DNA of 64,000 bases from contig NZ_NMUQ01000002.1 of assembly GCF_002233675.1 (NCBI RefSeq), positions 937,360 through 1,001,359 on the forward strand, in the 5' to 3' direction. Numbering within the stretch: the first letter of the stretch is position 1; each line of letters opens with the position of its first letter. Positions 24,729 through 32,633 of this stretch are shown here, piece by piece. The position numbers were made by a program, and so were the translations under genes. The stretch comes from Paenibacillus herberti. GTDB lineage: Bacteria; Bacillota; Bacilli; Paenibacillales; Paenibacillaceae. Under the pieces are notes generated by a model that had not been told where the DNA came from, ran no database searches, and worked only from the letters and a program-made list of their open reading frames with translations.

Positions 24729-25307
24729 ATGGCAATAGAAGTGGGCGCCAAATTACAGGGCAAAGTGACAGGCATTACACATTTTGGGGCATTCGTCGAT
24801 TTGTCGGGGGGTGTCACAGGCCTCGTACACATTTCCGAGATTGCCGACAATTATGTGAAGGACGTCAAGGATCATCTGAAGCTGGAAGATGTCGTGACGG
24901 TTAAGGTCATCAACATCGATCAAGGCGGTAAGATTGGTCTGTCCATCAAGCAAGCGATCGACCGTCCTGAAGGCAGCGCGCCTCCAGCGCGCGAGCGCTT
25001 CAATCGCGAAGGCGGTCCAGGCGGCGGTGCTCCGCGCGGTCCTGGTAGCGGTCCTCCGCGTGGCCCAGGCGGCTTCGGCGGCGGCGGTGGCGGCGGACGC
25101 GGTCCAGGCGGCGGTGGCGGTGGTGGCGGTGGTGGCCGTCCGTTCAATAAGGGCGGCGCCGGCGGTGGCGGCGGTCGTCCTGCATTCGGCAAGCCCTCTT
25201 TCGAGGATAGAATGTCCCGCTTCCTAAAAGATAGCGAAGAACGGATCTCGACTCTGAAGAAGAACACAGAAGGTAAACGCGGCGGCCGTGGAGCCAAGCG
25301 CGTGTAG
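24729..25307 (+). CDS. yabR: S1-domain RNA-binding protein YabR with Gly/Arg-rich tail
   Basis: Residues 1-75 are a canonical S1 OB-fold (GAKLQGKVTGITHFGAFVDL, GLVHISEIADNYVKDVKDHL, VKVINIDQGGKIGLSIKQA), as in polynucleotide phosphorylase and YugI. The middle, about residues 85-155, is a run of Gly, Arg and Pro resembling an RGG box; the last 35 residues return to a charged helix (FEDRMSRFLKDSEERISTLK) and a basic end. The protein has 192 residues against about 128 for B. subtilis YabR, and the surplus is the Gly-rich tract. RNA binding is expected; the target is not known. ATG 24729 follows TTAGGGAGGAAC at a rather long distance. Confidence 0.9.
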   Translation: MAIEVGAKLQGKVTGITHFGAFVDLSGGVTGLVHISEIADNYVKDVKDHLKLEDVVTVKVINIDQGGKIGLSIKQAIDRPEGSAPPARERFNREGGPGGGAPRGPGSGPPRGPGGFGGGGGGGRGPGGGGGGGGGGRPFNKGGAGGGGGRPAFGKPSFEDRMSRFLKDSEERISTLKKNTEGKRGGRGAKRV

Positions 25308-25328
25308 TTCTTTTCAGCGGCAATAAGT

Positions 25329-25379
25329 AGGGGCCATCCCTAGTCATCTAACGATGACTAGGGATGGCCCCTTTTTTTG
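25329..25379 (+). terminator. Very strong intrinsic terminator after yabR
   Basis: A perfect 19-20 bp stem (GGGGCCATCCCTAGTCATC and its complement) around a TAAC loop, followed by seven T. Confidence 0.95.
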
Positions 25380-25410
25380 AGTTCCAATCGCATCGCTTTT
25401 AGTACTGGCT

Positions 25411-25492
25411 AGAACGCAGAACGCAGAACGCAGAACGCAGAACGCAGAACGCAGAACGCAGAACGCAGAAAGCAGAAAGCAGAAAGCAGAAA
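25411..25492 (+). repeat. Heptameric tandem repeat (GAACGCA)n then (GAAAGCA)n
   Basis: About eight exact copies of GAACGCA pass into about four copies of GAAAGCA, so the array has a single internal substitution that spread through its 3' part. It is intergenic. Confidence 0.93.
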
Positions 25493-25550
25493 GTCTCAGC
25501 TTGTGCATTCATGTGAAACTCATCGCGGCCGAGCTTGTTCATACACATAC

Positions 25551-25732
25551 TAATGGAACTGAGAGAGCTTATTTCCTCTCAAAACAGGCTATGAATCATC
25601 TAACGGACCTGAGAAGCTTTATTCTGATCCCAATGATGATATTACCGCGAAATTCCCTAAATAGGGCTTCTCAAATCCGTTACGCTGCGAAAACCCTCCA
25701 TTTTGCTGAAATAAGGCTTCTCAGGTCCGTTA
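25551..25732 (+). repeat. Four copies of the dispersed TAACGGACCTGAGAAGC repeat, two direct and two inverted
   Basis: Direct copies at 25551-25574 (TAATGGAACTGAGAGAGC..) and 25601-25623 (TAACGGACCTGAGAAGC..); inverted copies at 25659-25682 and 25709-25732 (GCTTCTCAGGTCCGTTA). The same sequence occurs twice at 10.0 kb. The inverted pairs can fold into a long stem. Confidence 0.8.
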
Positions 25733-25899
25733 CGTATGAGAGACTCCATTCATGCACAAGCAAAATCGTCATGGCTTCCCAATCAGCCATAACCCCCGGA
25801 TGAACGCTTCAAGGTTAGAAAAAAATTCAAAATTCAACGCCATCAACCAACCTCTATTTTATTGGTCGCCTGAATAGTACGATTCGTTGAGCGGCTTCG

Positions 25900-26190
25900 C
25901 CGGGAGGGTTACACGCTAATTGCCACGCTCTACAAAAATGCAGGTAGTGGTGATGATGCTTTAATCGTTGGCGCTCTGATTTGCCGGTAGCGTCAACGGC
26001 GACGGTCGCCGTATTGCTGCTGCTCCAGCTGATTTGGGTTGCGATCTTCTTCGTCAGATTTAGAAGACAGAATTTGCAGCCCGTTTTTTGAGCGAGCGAT
26101 TCGCCCTGTCTCAGTGTAATCGCTGCCGGAAGCGTGAAATCGATGATCGTCACATTTTTGGTCGCTGAGGCGGTGTAGGCCCGACAACTT
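25900..26190 (-). pseudogene. Remnant of a BIG2-like (bacterial Ig-like) domain protein
   Basis: On the minus strand the translation contains LPAAITLRQGESLA and, in the same frame, ISWSSSNTATVAVDATGK (about 25980-26035), the core of a group-2 bacterial Ig-like domain found on surface proteins. The linking part is garbled and seems shifted between frames (LQILSSKSDEE appears in another frame). There is no start, signal peptide or S-layer domain, so it is a decayed fragment. Confidence 0.5.
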
Positions 26191-26199
26191 GATTTCTGC

Positions 26200-26710
26200 G
26201 GACACGGCGGAAAAGCCAGAAGTAAGTAGTCGAAGTTACTTGAGAGCCATCTGTGCAGCGGAAAAGTGAGAATCAAGTAGTCGAAGTTACTTGAGAGCCA
26301 TCTGTGCAGCGGAAAAGCCAGAATCAAGTAGTCGAAGTTACTTGAGAGCCATCTGTGCAGCGGAAAAGCCAGAATCAAGTAGTCGAAGCTACTTGAGAGC
26401 GGTCTGTGCAGCGGAAAAGTGAGAAGTAAGTAGTCGAAGTTACTTGAGAGCCATCTGTGCAGCGGAAAAGTGAGATGCAAGTAGTCGAAGCTACTTGAAA
26501 GCGATCTGAGCAGCGGAAAAGCCAGAATCAAGTAGTCGAAGTTACTTGAGAGCCATCTGTGCAGCGGAAAAGTGAGAATCAAGTAGTCGAAGTTACTTGA
26601 GAGCCATCTGTGCAGCGGAAAAATGAGAATCAAGTAGTCGAAGTTACTTGAGAGCCGTCTGAGCGGCGGAAAAGCCAGAAGTAAGTAGTCGAAGCTACTT
26701 GAAAACGAAC
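26200..26710 (+). repeat. 51-bp tandem repeat array, ten units, each with a hairpin
   Basis: The core AAGTAGTCGAAG begins at 26224, 26275, 26326, 26377, 26428, 26479, 26530, 26581, 26632 and 26683, exactly 51 bases apart. Each unit contains CAAGTAGTCGAAGYTACTTG, a 7-bp stem with a TCGAAG loop, then GAGAGCCATCTGTGCAGCGG and a variable GTGAGAATC/GCCAGAATC part. Because 51 is a multiple of 3, a 17-residue repeat stays open on the minus strand, but no ribosome site supports it. Confidence 0.93.
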
Positions 26711-27161
26711 CACGCAGCGGCAGAGGCCGCGGCGCATAAGAAGGCAGCTTCAGAGCAGGGTTTTAGCTCGTTGCAGCCGGCCATCCCAGCTCTTTTCCAG
26801 CCCGCTGCCCGCTCATTCCAGCTCCAACACTCTGCACATGGGACAGCATCCGCCCCCGAAGCTTCGACGCTGAGGCCCCTTGATTCGCCTTATACTCGAG
26901 TATGCCAAAAACTTTCCCCCCATTATCCTTAAGTCCCGACAGAAACTACCCCCCATTCGACGCGTTCAAACGGAAACTAAACCTGGCTAAAGACCGCATC
27001 ATCCGCGCTATGGCCTCCTTCATGTGAGCTTTTCAGGAGTGTATCCGGCAGCCGCAATCGCATACCCGATAAGGGCTCGCGGCTCCGCCGACAAACTGCC
27101 GCGCGCCGCGCGCGAAGAGCGAGAGGGATGTCGGAAAAAACTTTCCGGCACAAGCCTTGTT

Positions 27162-27194
27162 CTGACAAACTTTATAAAATTCGGCCCCTATAAT
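27162..27194 (+). promoter_or_regulatory. Spo0A-type promoter of spoIIE with long spacer
   Basis: TATAAT at 27189-27194 has CTGACA at 27162-27167, a 21-base spacer, as in Spo0A-activated SigA promoters such as spoIIE and spoIIG of B. subtilis. TGACAAA (27163-27169) fits the 0A-box TGNCRAA and overlaps the -35; TGTCGGA (27129-27135) is a one-mismatch second box upstream. Confidence 0.65.
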
Positions 27195-27227
27195 TGGACT
27201 CACTAAGGCGGAAATGGTGGTGCCGTA

Positions 27228-29723
27228 ATGAAGGAAAAAGCCAACGTTGTTCTGTTCCCTGGTCAGCCACGGACAAGCCGTGCAGTAGAGGCGCTGCGTA
27301 AAGGGAAAGAAAAAGCGACGCAGTGGAGAGCCTTTCAGCTGATCGCGGCGAAGCGCTGGACCATACTGATTGCCGTCGTCGGATTCCTGCTCGGACGAGC
27401 GGTCATCCTGGAGAACCTGATGCCATTTGCGCCCGCTTACTTTGCGGTCATCTATTTTTTGAGAAAGGACGTGTACAAACTAACGGCCATCTCGCTCGTA
27501 GCGGGCAGCCTGCTGGCGGTGACGCCTAGCGCAATCCCGATTGCGATGGAGATCGCAGTACTGTTCTTGCTCATTAAAGGGCTGGAGGTGTACGAAAAAG
27601 CGGAGCTGTCCCAAGCACCAATCCTGGTGTTCCTGGCAACGCTCATCGTGAAGCTCTTCGGAGCTTTTGTGCACGGGACGGTCGGCTGGTACGACTTGAT
27701 GATGGTCGGCGTGGAATCGGCGCTGGCGTTTGTGCTGACGCTGGTGTTTGTACAGGCCATTCCGGTGCTGACGATGACGCGTAAAAGCAATTCGCTCAAA
27801 AACGAGGAGATCATCTGTCTGATGATTCTCATGGCATCGGTCATGACTGGCGTGGTCGGTTGGACGATCCAGGGGCTGTCGCTGGAGCATATTTTGTCCC
27901 GTTATATGCTGCTGCTGTTCGCACTGGCGGGTGGAGCTCCGCTTGGAGCTTCTGTCGGCGTCGTAGCCGGACTTATTCTTAGCCTTGCCAATCTGAACGC
28001 GGTTGTACAGATGAGTTTGCTTGCTTTTTCCGGCTTGCTGGCTGGACTGTTGCGAGATGGAGGGAAGATGGCGGTTGCGTTCGGCATGCTGCTTGGCACT
28101 TCGATTCTTTCCTTATATGTAGGCGGCGGGATGGATGTAATGACGAGCACTTGGGAGTCGGTGGCGGCCGCGGCGCTGTTCCTACTCACTCCAAAATTGG
28201 TCGTCAAAACAATCTCTCGCTACGTACCGGGAACGAGCGAACATGTGAAGTCGCAGCATGAGTATGCCAAGCGAGTGCGCGAGGTAACCGCGCAGCGCGT
28301 GACGCAATTCTCCGAAGTGTTTCGCCAACTGGCGACCAGCTTCGGTCAGCTCAATACGGTGGCTCCGCAGAAGCCGGCTGAGGAAGAGCTTCAACATTTT
28401 ATGAACACCGCTTCCAGCAAGGTGTGCTCCAATTGCCACCGCAAAGATATGTGCTGGAACGGAAAATTTTATGAAACTTACAAGATGATGACCGATATGA
28501 TGACCGTGGTGGACGAGGAGGAGTATACAGGGCGCAAGGATATGCCGAGAGCTTGGACGAGCCATTGCAGCAAGACGCATCAGGTGATGGGGGCGCTGCA
28601 GCAGCAGCATGAGCGGTACAAACATGATCTTCATTGGAAAAGACAGATTTTCGAGTCGCGGCAACTCGTAGCGGATCAGTTGACAGGCGTGTCGCAGATC
28701 ATGGAGGATCTCGCTCGAGAAATTCAGAGGGAAGGTCAGCAGCTGCACCTGCAGGAGGAGCAAATCCGCGATGCACTGGAGTCGCTGGGGCTGTCTATTC
28801 ACGGCATCGATATTATCAGCTTGGAGGAAGGGAATGTCGAGATTGAGGTATATCATACTTTCCCGCAAGGACACGACGAGGGCCGCAAAATTATTGCGCC
28901 GCTACTCAGTGACATTTTGGGCGAACATGTGGCGGTGAAAGCTGAGCGAGAGCCCGGTAAAAATGGCGAGCCAAGGCTCATTCGCTTTGGATCAGCCAAG
29001 GAGTACGAGGTCGTGACCGGTATCGCCGGTGCAGCCAAGGGCGGCGACTTGCTGTCGGGAGACAGCTTTAGCACGGTAGAGCTAGGCAACGGAAAGTTCG
29101 CGGTCGCCATCAGCGACGGCATGGGCAATGGAGAGCGAGCTCGGCTGGAGAGCAGCACGGCTCTAAGTATTTTGCAGCAGCTACTGCAGTCCGGTATGGA
29201 TGAGCAGCTCGCGATTAAGTCGGTTAACTCGGTGCTAATGCTCCGTTCACCCGACGAGATGTTCGCTACGGTGGATGTGGCTCTAATTGATTTATATACG
29301 GCTCATACGACGTTTATGAAAATCGGCTCGACTCCGAGCTTCATTAAGCGGGGCAACGAGGTCATTCCTGTGGCGGCTAACAACTTGCCGATCGGTATTT
29401 TGCAGGAAATCGATGTAGATCTAATCCGCATGCAGCTGCAGCCTGGCGACACGCTCATTATGATGACGGACGGCATTTATGACGCTCCGGGCCATGCGGT
29501 CAACAAGGAGCTTTGGATGAAACGGGTCATTCAGGAAATGAACACGAACGATCCTCAGGAAATCGCCGACATCCTGCTGGAACGCGTCGTACGACATTAC
29601 AAAGGCGAGATAGTAGACGACATGACCGTCGTCGTGGCACAGGTAGAGAAGCATCATCCGGAATGGGCGACATTCCGCTGGCCGGGATTGAACAAGCTCG
29701 AGCGACCGAGGACGGTTAGTTAG
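27228..29723 (+). CDS. spoIIE: Stage II sporulation protein E (SpoIIE serine phosphatase)
   Basis: Septum-associated PP2C phosphatase that dephosphorylates SpoIIAA and so activates SigF in the forespore. 831 residues, as expected. N-terminal ~330 residues hold about ten transmembrane helices; residues ~340-570 are the regulatory/FtsZ-interaction region with a cysteine cluster (CSNCHRKDMCW); residues ~590-831 are the phosphatase with metal motifs GDSFS (about 611), AISDGMGNGE (about 627), MMTDGIYDAPG (about 745) and DDMTVVV. ATG 27228 has only a modest ribosome site (GGTGG). The promoter has the long spacer and 0A boxes of Spo0A-dependent genes. Confidence 0.97.
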   Translation: MKEKANVVLFPGQPRTSRAVEALRKGKEKATQWRAFQLIAAKRWTILIAVVGFLLGRAVILENLMPFAPAYFAVIYFLRKDVYKLTAISLVAGSLLAVTPSAIPIAMEIAVLFLLIKGLEVYEKAELSQAPILVFLATLIVKLFGAFVHGTVGWYDLMMVGVESALAFVLTLVFVQAIPVLTMTRKSNSLKNEEIICLMILMASVMTGVVGWTIQGLSLEHILSRYMLLLFALAGGAPLGASVGVVAGLILSLANLNAVVQMSLLAFSGLLAGLLRDGGKMAVAFGMLLGTSILSLYVGGGMDVMTSTWESVAAAALFLLTPKLVVKTISRYVPGTSEHVKSQHEYAKRVREVTAQRVTQFSEVFRQLATSFGQLNTVAPQKPAEEELQHFMNTASSKVCSNCHRKDMCWNGKFYETYKMMTDMMTVVDEEEYTGRKDMPRAWTSHCSKTHQVMGALQQQHERYKHDLHWKRQIFESRQLVADQLTGVSQIMEDLAREIQREGQQLHLQEEQIRDALESLGLSIHGIDIISLEEGNVEIEVYHTFPQGHDEGRKIIAPLLSDILGEHVAVKAEREPGKNGEPRLIRFGSAKEYEVVTGIAGAAKGGDLLSGDSFSTVELGNGKFAVAISDGMGNGERARLESSTALSILQQLLQSGMDEQLAIKSVNSVLMLRSPDEMFATVDVALIDLYTAHTTFMKIGSTPSFIKRGNEVIPVAANNLPIGILQEIDVDLIRMQLQPGDTLIMMTDGIYDAPGHAVNKELWMKRVIQEMNTNDPQEIADILLERVVRHYKGEIVDDMTVVVAQVEKHHPEWATFRWPGLNKLERPRTVS

Positions 29724-29739
29724 GGAGGAAGTAGCAGCG

Positions 29740-29960
29740 GGGGAGTAGAGAAGGAGGAAGTGGGGGCTGGGTAAGCGGAAGGTGAGAGCAGAAGCTGGGT
29801 GAGCAGCGGCTGAGAAAGCAGAAGCTTGGAAGGCAGAAGCTGAGGAAGCAGAACCTGAGAAAGCAGAACCTGAGAAAGTAGAGGTTGAGAAAGTAGAGGA
29901 AGCGGAAGCTGAGACTGCAGGGGTTGGGTAAGCAGCGGCTGAGGAAGTTATGGCTGGAAG
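29740..29960 (+). repeat. Degenerate purine-rich repeat region after spoIIE
   Basis: Variants of GAAGCTGAGAAAGCA (about 14-15 bases) recur with strong purine bias. One + frame stays open for about 40 codons (Glu/Lys/Ala/Pro) but has no start, and the minus strand gives Phe/Leu/Ser-rich translations. I see no gene. Confidence 0.7.
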
Positions 29961-30179
29961 AGCTTTGATGCAAGTAATAGAGTCCTTACGCTGTCCGTGA
30001 AGAGGCCGGATACGCTTGAGCATAAATAACAGATAAAGAAGGGAGTGCCTCCCGCAAGCGGGAGAGATTACTGGAAGTGCAGATGAATCAGAGGCTGAGA
30101 CATATTGAAAGGCGCGCGGACAATTTGTAGGTGAGAGTGGTGAAATTAGCGGAGGATGAACCGGGAAGCCGGTGCAGAG

Positions 30180-30440
30180 CGCGAGATTGTAGGAGCAAGG
30201 AAATGAAAAAAGCGAGGGAGTGGGCGAGTAAGAGAGTGTAAGAGCGAGAACACGAGTAAGAGAATGGACGAGCAAGAGAGCGTAATACGAGGACGCGAAT
30301 AAAAGTGAGGCGAGGGCGAGGGAGTGTAAGAGCAGGAGAGTAAAGGACAAGGGAAAGAGGAGAAGCGCAAAGAGCAAGAGCAAGATAGTAAGAACGTAAG
30401 AACGTAAGAACGTAAGAGCGTAAGAACAAGAAAGTGCGGG
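30180..30440 (+). repeat. Purine-rich repeat region including an 8-bp tandem repeat
   Basis: The + strand is dominated by AAGAGCGAGA, GTAAGAG and GAGAAC variants and ends in (GTAAGAAC)n at about 30388-30430 with one G variant. Together with 29740-29960 it fills most of the 800 bases between spoIIE and the next gene. Confidence 0.75.
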
Positions 30441-30524
30441 ATCTTAAGCGAACTTTGCAGCTTATTGAAATCATTCAACGTCATACAGGCCAAGATTCAA
30501 CCCATTCTAAGGAGGAAATTTCAA

Positions 30525-31298
30525 ATGACTATATCAACTCGTAAAAATCCTGGAAGTATCCGTTCCCGCAAAAAACGCGAAAGCTTGCTTGCAAAACAGC
30601 AACAAAAGCTAGAACAGCAAATGCTGCTTCAAGAGCAGCGGAAGTTGGAGGAGGCTCGCGAGCGGCGCGAGGCGGAGCGGGTTAGAAGGGCTGAAGCAGA
30701 ATCACGTCTAGAGGAGCTGCGGCTGCAAGAACTGCTAATGCGCGAAATGGAGCGCATGCGGCTGGTGGCGGATCGGAAGCGCGGCAAGCGCTTATGGACC
30801 GCAGAGGAGCGTATGGCGCAGCGCGCCTTTGCCGCAGCGCTCATGGAAACAGCGGCGGCCACGGCGGCCGAGCGCGTGGCCGAGCGCACTGGCTATGCCG
30901 AGGGCTGGATGCCCGCGGCAGTAGCAGCTGGCGGCGGACGCCGCACCGGCGGAGCTGGCGGCGCACGCCCTGCCGCAGCGGCGGCTGAGCGCTCCAGGGC
31001 GCAGCTGGAGCTAGTGCCGCCGCAAGGCGTGGGCCCGCCGGCGGATCGCGGCGGGCCGGCAGGGCCGGGCGGCGGGCATGGCCGCGCCGCCAAAGGCGTT
31101 GCGCCGCCAGGTGAGGGCGGCGCAAGGGAGCCGGCGCGCGAGCATGCCGCGCCGGGAGCTTTGCCGCTGGGCCGGGCGACTGCCGGCCAGCTTGAGCGAC
31201 TCGCCGCCGCTGTAATTGCGGCGGCGCCAGGCGGGCGGCGAAGATCGCCCGCCGCGGAGGAGCGCCGAAGGCGGCGCGGACCGGTACGCAGTCCATGA
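30525..31298 (+). CDS. Hypothetical protein with N-terminal coiled coil and Gly/Ala/Pro/Arg-rich C-terminus
   Basis: 257 residues, not recognised. Residues ~15-85 form an uninterrupted charged helix (KQQQKLEQQMLLQEQRKLEE, then EARERREAERVRRAEAES) typical of a coiled coil. A conserved-looking middle follows (RGKRLWTAEERMAQRAFAAA); from about residue 130 the sequence becomes Gly/Ala/Pro/Arg-rich with extreme G+C, resembling low-complexity DNA kept in frame. ATG 30525 has TAAGGAGGAAATTTC, a strong ribosome site, which is the main support for translation; an earlier in-frame ATG at 30465 is poorer. There is no transmembrane segment. It sits between spoIIE and manganese catalase, with repeats upstream. 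Function unknown. Confidence 0.6.
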   Translation: MTISTRKNPGSIRSRKKRESLLAKQQQKLEQQMLLQEQRKLEEARERREAERVRRAEAESRLEELRLQELLMREMERMRLVADRKRGKRLWTAEERMAQRAFAAALMETAAATAAERVAERTGYAEGWMPAAVAAGGGRRTGGAGGARPAAAAAERSRAQLELVPPQGVGPPADRGGPAGPGGGHGRAAKGVAPPGEGGAREPAREHAAPGALPLGRATAGQLERLAAAVIAAAPGGRRRSPAAEERRRRRGPVRSP

Positions 31299-31524
31299 GG
31301 TGTAAAGTCCATATGAGGCATTAGCCCGAATCATTCCAGAGACGAAAGGAGGCCAGGCAGCAGCGTCATCTGGTAAGTCAGGCACTTATTACAACTGAAT
31401 AAATAACTCCATTTCTCGTCATTCCCGTCACCGGGACAGGAGCTGTCAGCAGGCAGCCCGCCGGTCGCGGCCAGGCGACTTATACCCGCCCTTCCTCATA
31501 TGGAAGCCAAGCGGAATAAATAAA
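31299..31524 (+). other. Intergenic stretch without recognised feature
   Basis: The region between the coiled-coil protein and the bidirectional terminator is about 225 bases. It contains short GC-rich palindromic pieces (CCGTCACCGGGAC, AGCTGTCAGCAGGCAG) but no gene or riboswitch that I recognise. Confidence 0.4.
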
Positions 31525-31566
31525 AAATCCGGCAGCCCTCATTCGGGCTGCCGGATCTATTTTTTT
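31522..31566. terminator. Bidirectional intrinsic terminator
   Basis: ATCCGGCAGCCC and GGGCTGCCGGAT (12 bp) with loop TCATTC, flanked by an A run on the left and T run on the right. It ends the minus-strand catalase gene and any + transcript from the left. Confidence 0.92.
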
Positions 31567-31568
31567 GG

Positions 31569-32423
31569 TCAGCGAGACATATCCGTTAGCCCGGGGCTAT
31601 GCTCATTCGGCAATTCTGGATTGAACGGCACCGGAAATCCGTTAGGCGGTGGCGTTACCTGGAGCTCCCCACCATTGCGACTCGGCGTCTGGCCACTAAA
31701 AATCTCTCCCATACGGTGCTCGTCCAGCCTGAAGTTGAATTGCGCGTTATGATAGCCCATATCGACGAATTTTTTGCATTCCGGGTACTTGTTAATGTCG
31801 TAATTCGGTATTGGAAACAGCTTGCCCCAATCTACGCCGAGCGTTTCCAGAGCTTTGGCAAAGGCATTCTGATGCGCATTGTCGCGGACGATCAGAAACC
31901 CGAGCGTCTCCCGAAACGTTTTGTTGGAGCTCATCTCGTAAATACGCGTTTTCTGAAGCACTCCGGTGGATTCCAGAACGACATTGTTCAGCATATCGGC
32001 GATTAAATTGCCATGATTGTACACATAGCTGCCCAGCCACGGGTTGCCTCCCGCGTCCACTGGAAGCGATCCCTGGGCCCCCATAATATAGTGATGCGGA
32101 TTGGCATGTTTAACCGCTTCGTCGAGCGGCGCTCCGTCGACTCCTGAATTTCCCGGTGACTCCTCGCCGGCTCCCGTCAAAAGCTGGTTGATCGTATTTT
32201 GCACCAACTCCACATGAGCAATTTCTTCCAGGAAAACGCCTCGCAGCAGGTCTCGATACTGGGTTTCTTTTCCGCGGAAATTGCTGCTTTGGAAAAAGTA
32301 TTGCATCATCGTCCGCATTTCGCCGAACTGTCCGCCCAATGCTTCCTGCAGTACCTTTGCAGCCGCCGGGTCAGGCTTGTCCGGTACGATTGCGTTAATA
32401 AGATCTTCTTTGTAGAAATACAT
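31569..32423 (-). CDS. Manganese-containing catalase
   Basis: Ferritin-like dimanganese catalase that disproportionates hydrogen peroxide; related coat proteins (CotJC) occur in spores. 284 residues. Metal ligands are visible as E35 (GQFGEMRTMMQYFF), E66/E67 with H70 (FLEEIAHVELV) and downstream HxxxF/E motifs near 145-180 (LIADMLNNVVLES; VRDNAHQNAF). The C-terminus has a Pro/Gly-rich tail. I chose ATG 32423 because AAGGAGGAAAAGATC precedes it; the longer in-frame start at 32459 has no site. It is isolated and divergent from the GntR operon. Either a vegetative catalase or a spore-associated form is possible. Confidence 0.93.
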   Translation of the reverse strand: MYFYKEDLINAIVPDKPDPAAAKVLQEALGGQFGEMRTMMQYFFQSSNFRGKETQYRDLLRGVFLEEIAHVELVQNTINQLLTGAGEESPGNSGVDGAPLDEAVKHANPHHYIMGAQGSLPVDAGGNPWLGSYVYNHGNLIADMLNNVVLESTGVLQKTRIYEMSSNKTFRETLGFLIVRDNAHQNAFAKALETLGVDWGKLFPIPNYDINKYPECKKFVDMGYHNAQFNFRLDEHRMGEIFSGQTPSRNGGELQVTPPPNGFPVPFNPELPNEHSPGLTDMSR

Positions 32424-32579
32424 GATCTTTTCCTCCTTGTTTATGTGTAAAATGGCCAACCCACCGCTGGCTCAGCAATCGGTCCAATAGTTAATGCACA
32501 TTCTCCTTTGTACTTCAATAAAAACTCGTTTCTATCGTCCCCTTAGTTTCCAGGGCTATGCAGATTTCATAGCGGTACT

Positions 32580-32615
32580 CGGCAGTCCTCCAAGGACCGC
32601 CGATTTTTTTTGTGT
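32580..32615 (+). terminator. Terminator on the + strand inside the catalase/GntR divergent region
   Basis: CGGCAGTCC and GGACCGCCG (one mismatch) followed by ATTTTTTTT. There is no + strand gene between the catalase start and this point, so it would terminate a short + transcript. Confidence 0.7.
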
Positions 32616-32633
32616 TTTTCCCCCTGGAACCTG

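Noticed and set aside
25854..26633. 259-codon minus-strand frame with 17-residue repeats (FPLHRWLSSN..)
   Set aside because: It is the 51-bp array read in an open frame; no ribosome site, substitutions change residues freely, and the 3' part is the decayed BIG2-like fragment.
26200..26710. CRISPR array
   Set aside because: Units are contiguous 51-bp repeats without unique spacers, and no cas gene is in the window.
25308..27227. tRNA gene as found between yabR and spoIIE in B. subtilis
   Set aside because: I could not find a cloverleaf or the GGTTCRA T-loop motif in this interval.
29421..30383. 320-codon minus-strand Leu/Ser/Phe-rich frame
   Set aside because: Complement of purine-rich repeats and of the 3' end of spoIIE; no start signal or family motif.
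30841..31321. Pro/Arg/Ala-rich frames antisense to the coiled-coil protein
   Set aside because: Consequence of extreme G+C; stop codons are rare in all frames there.
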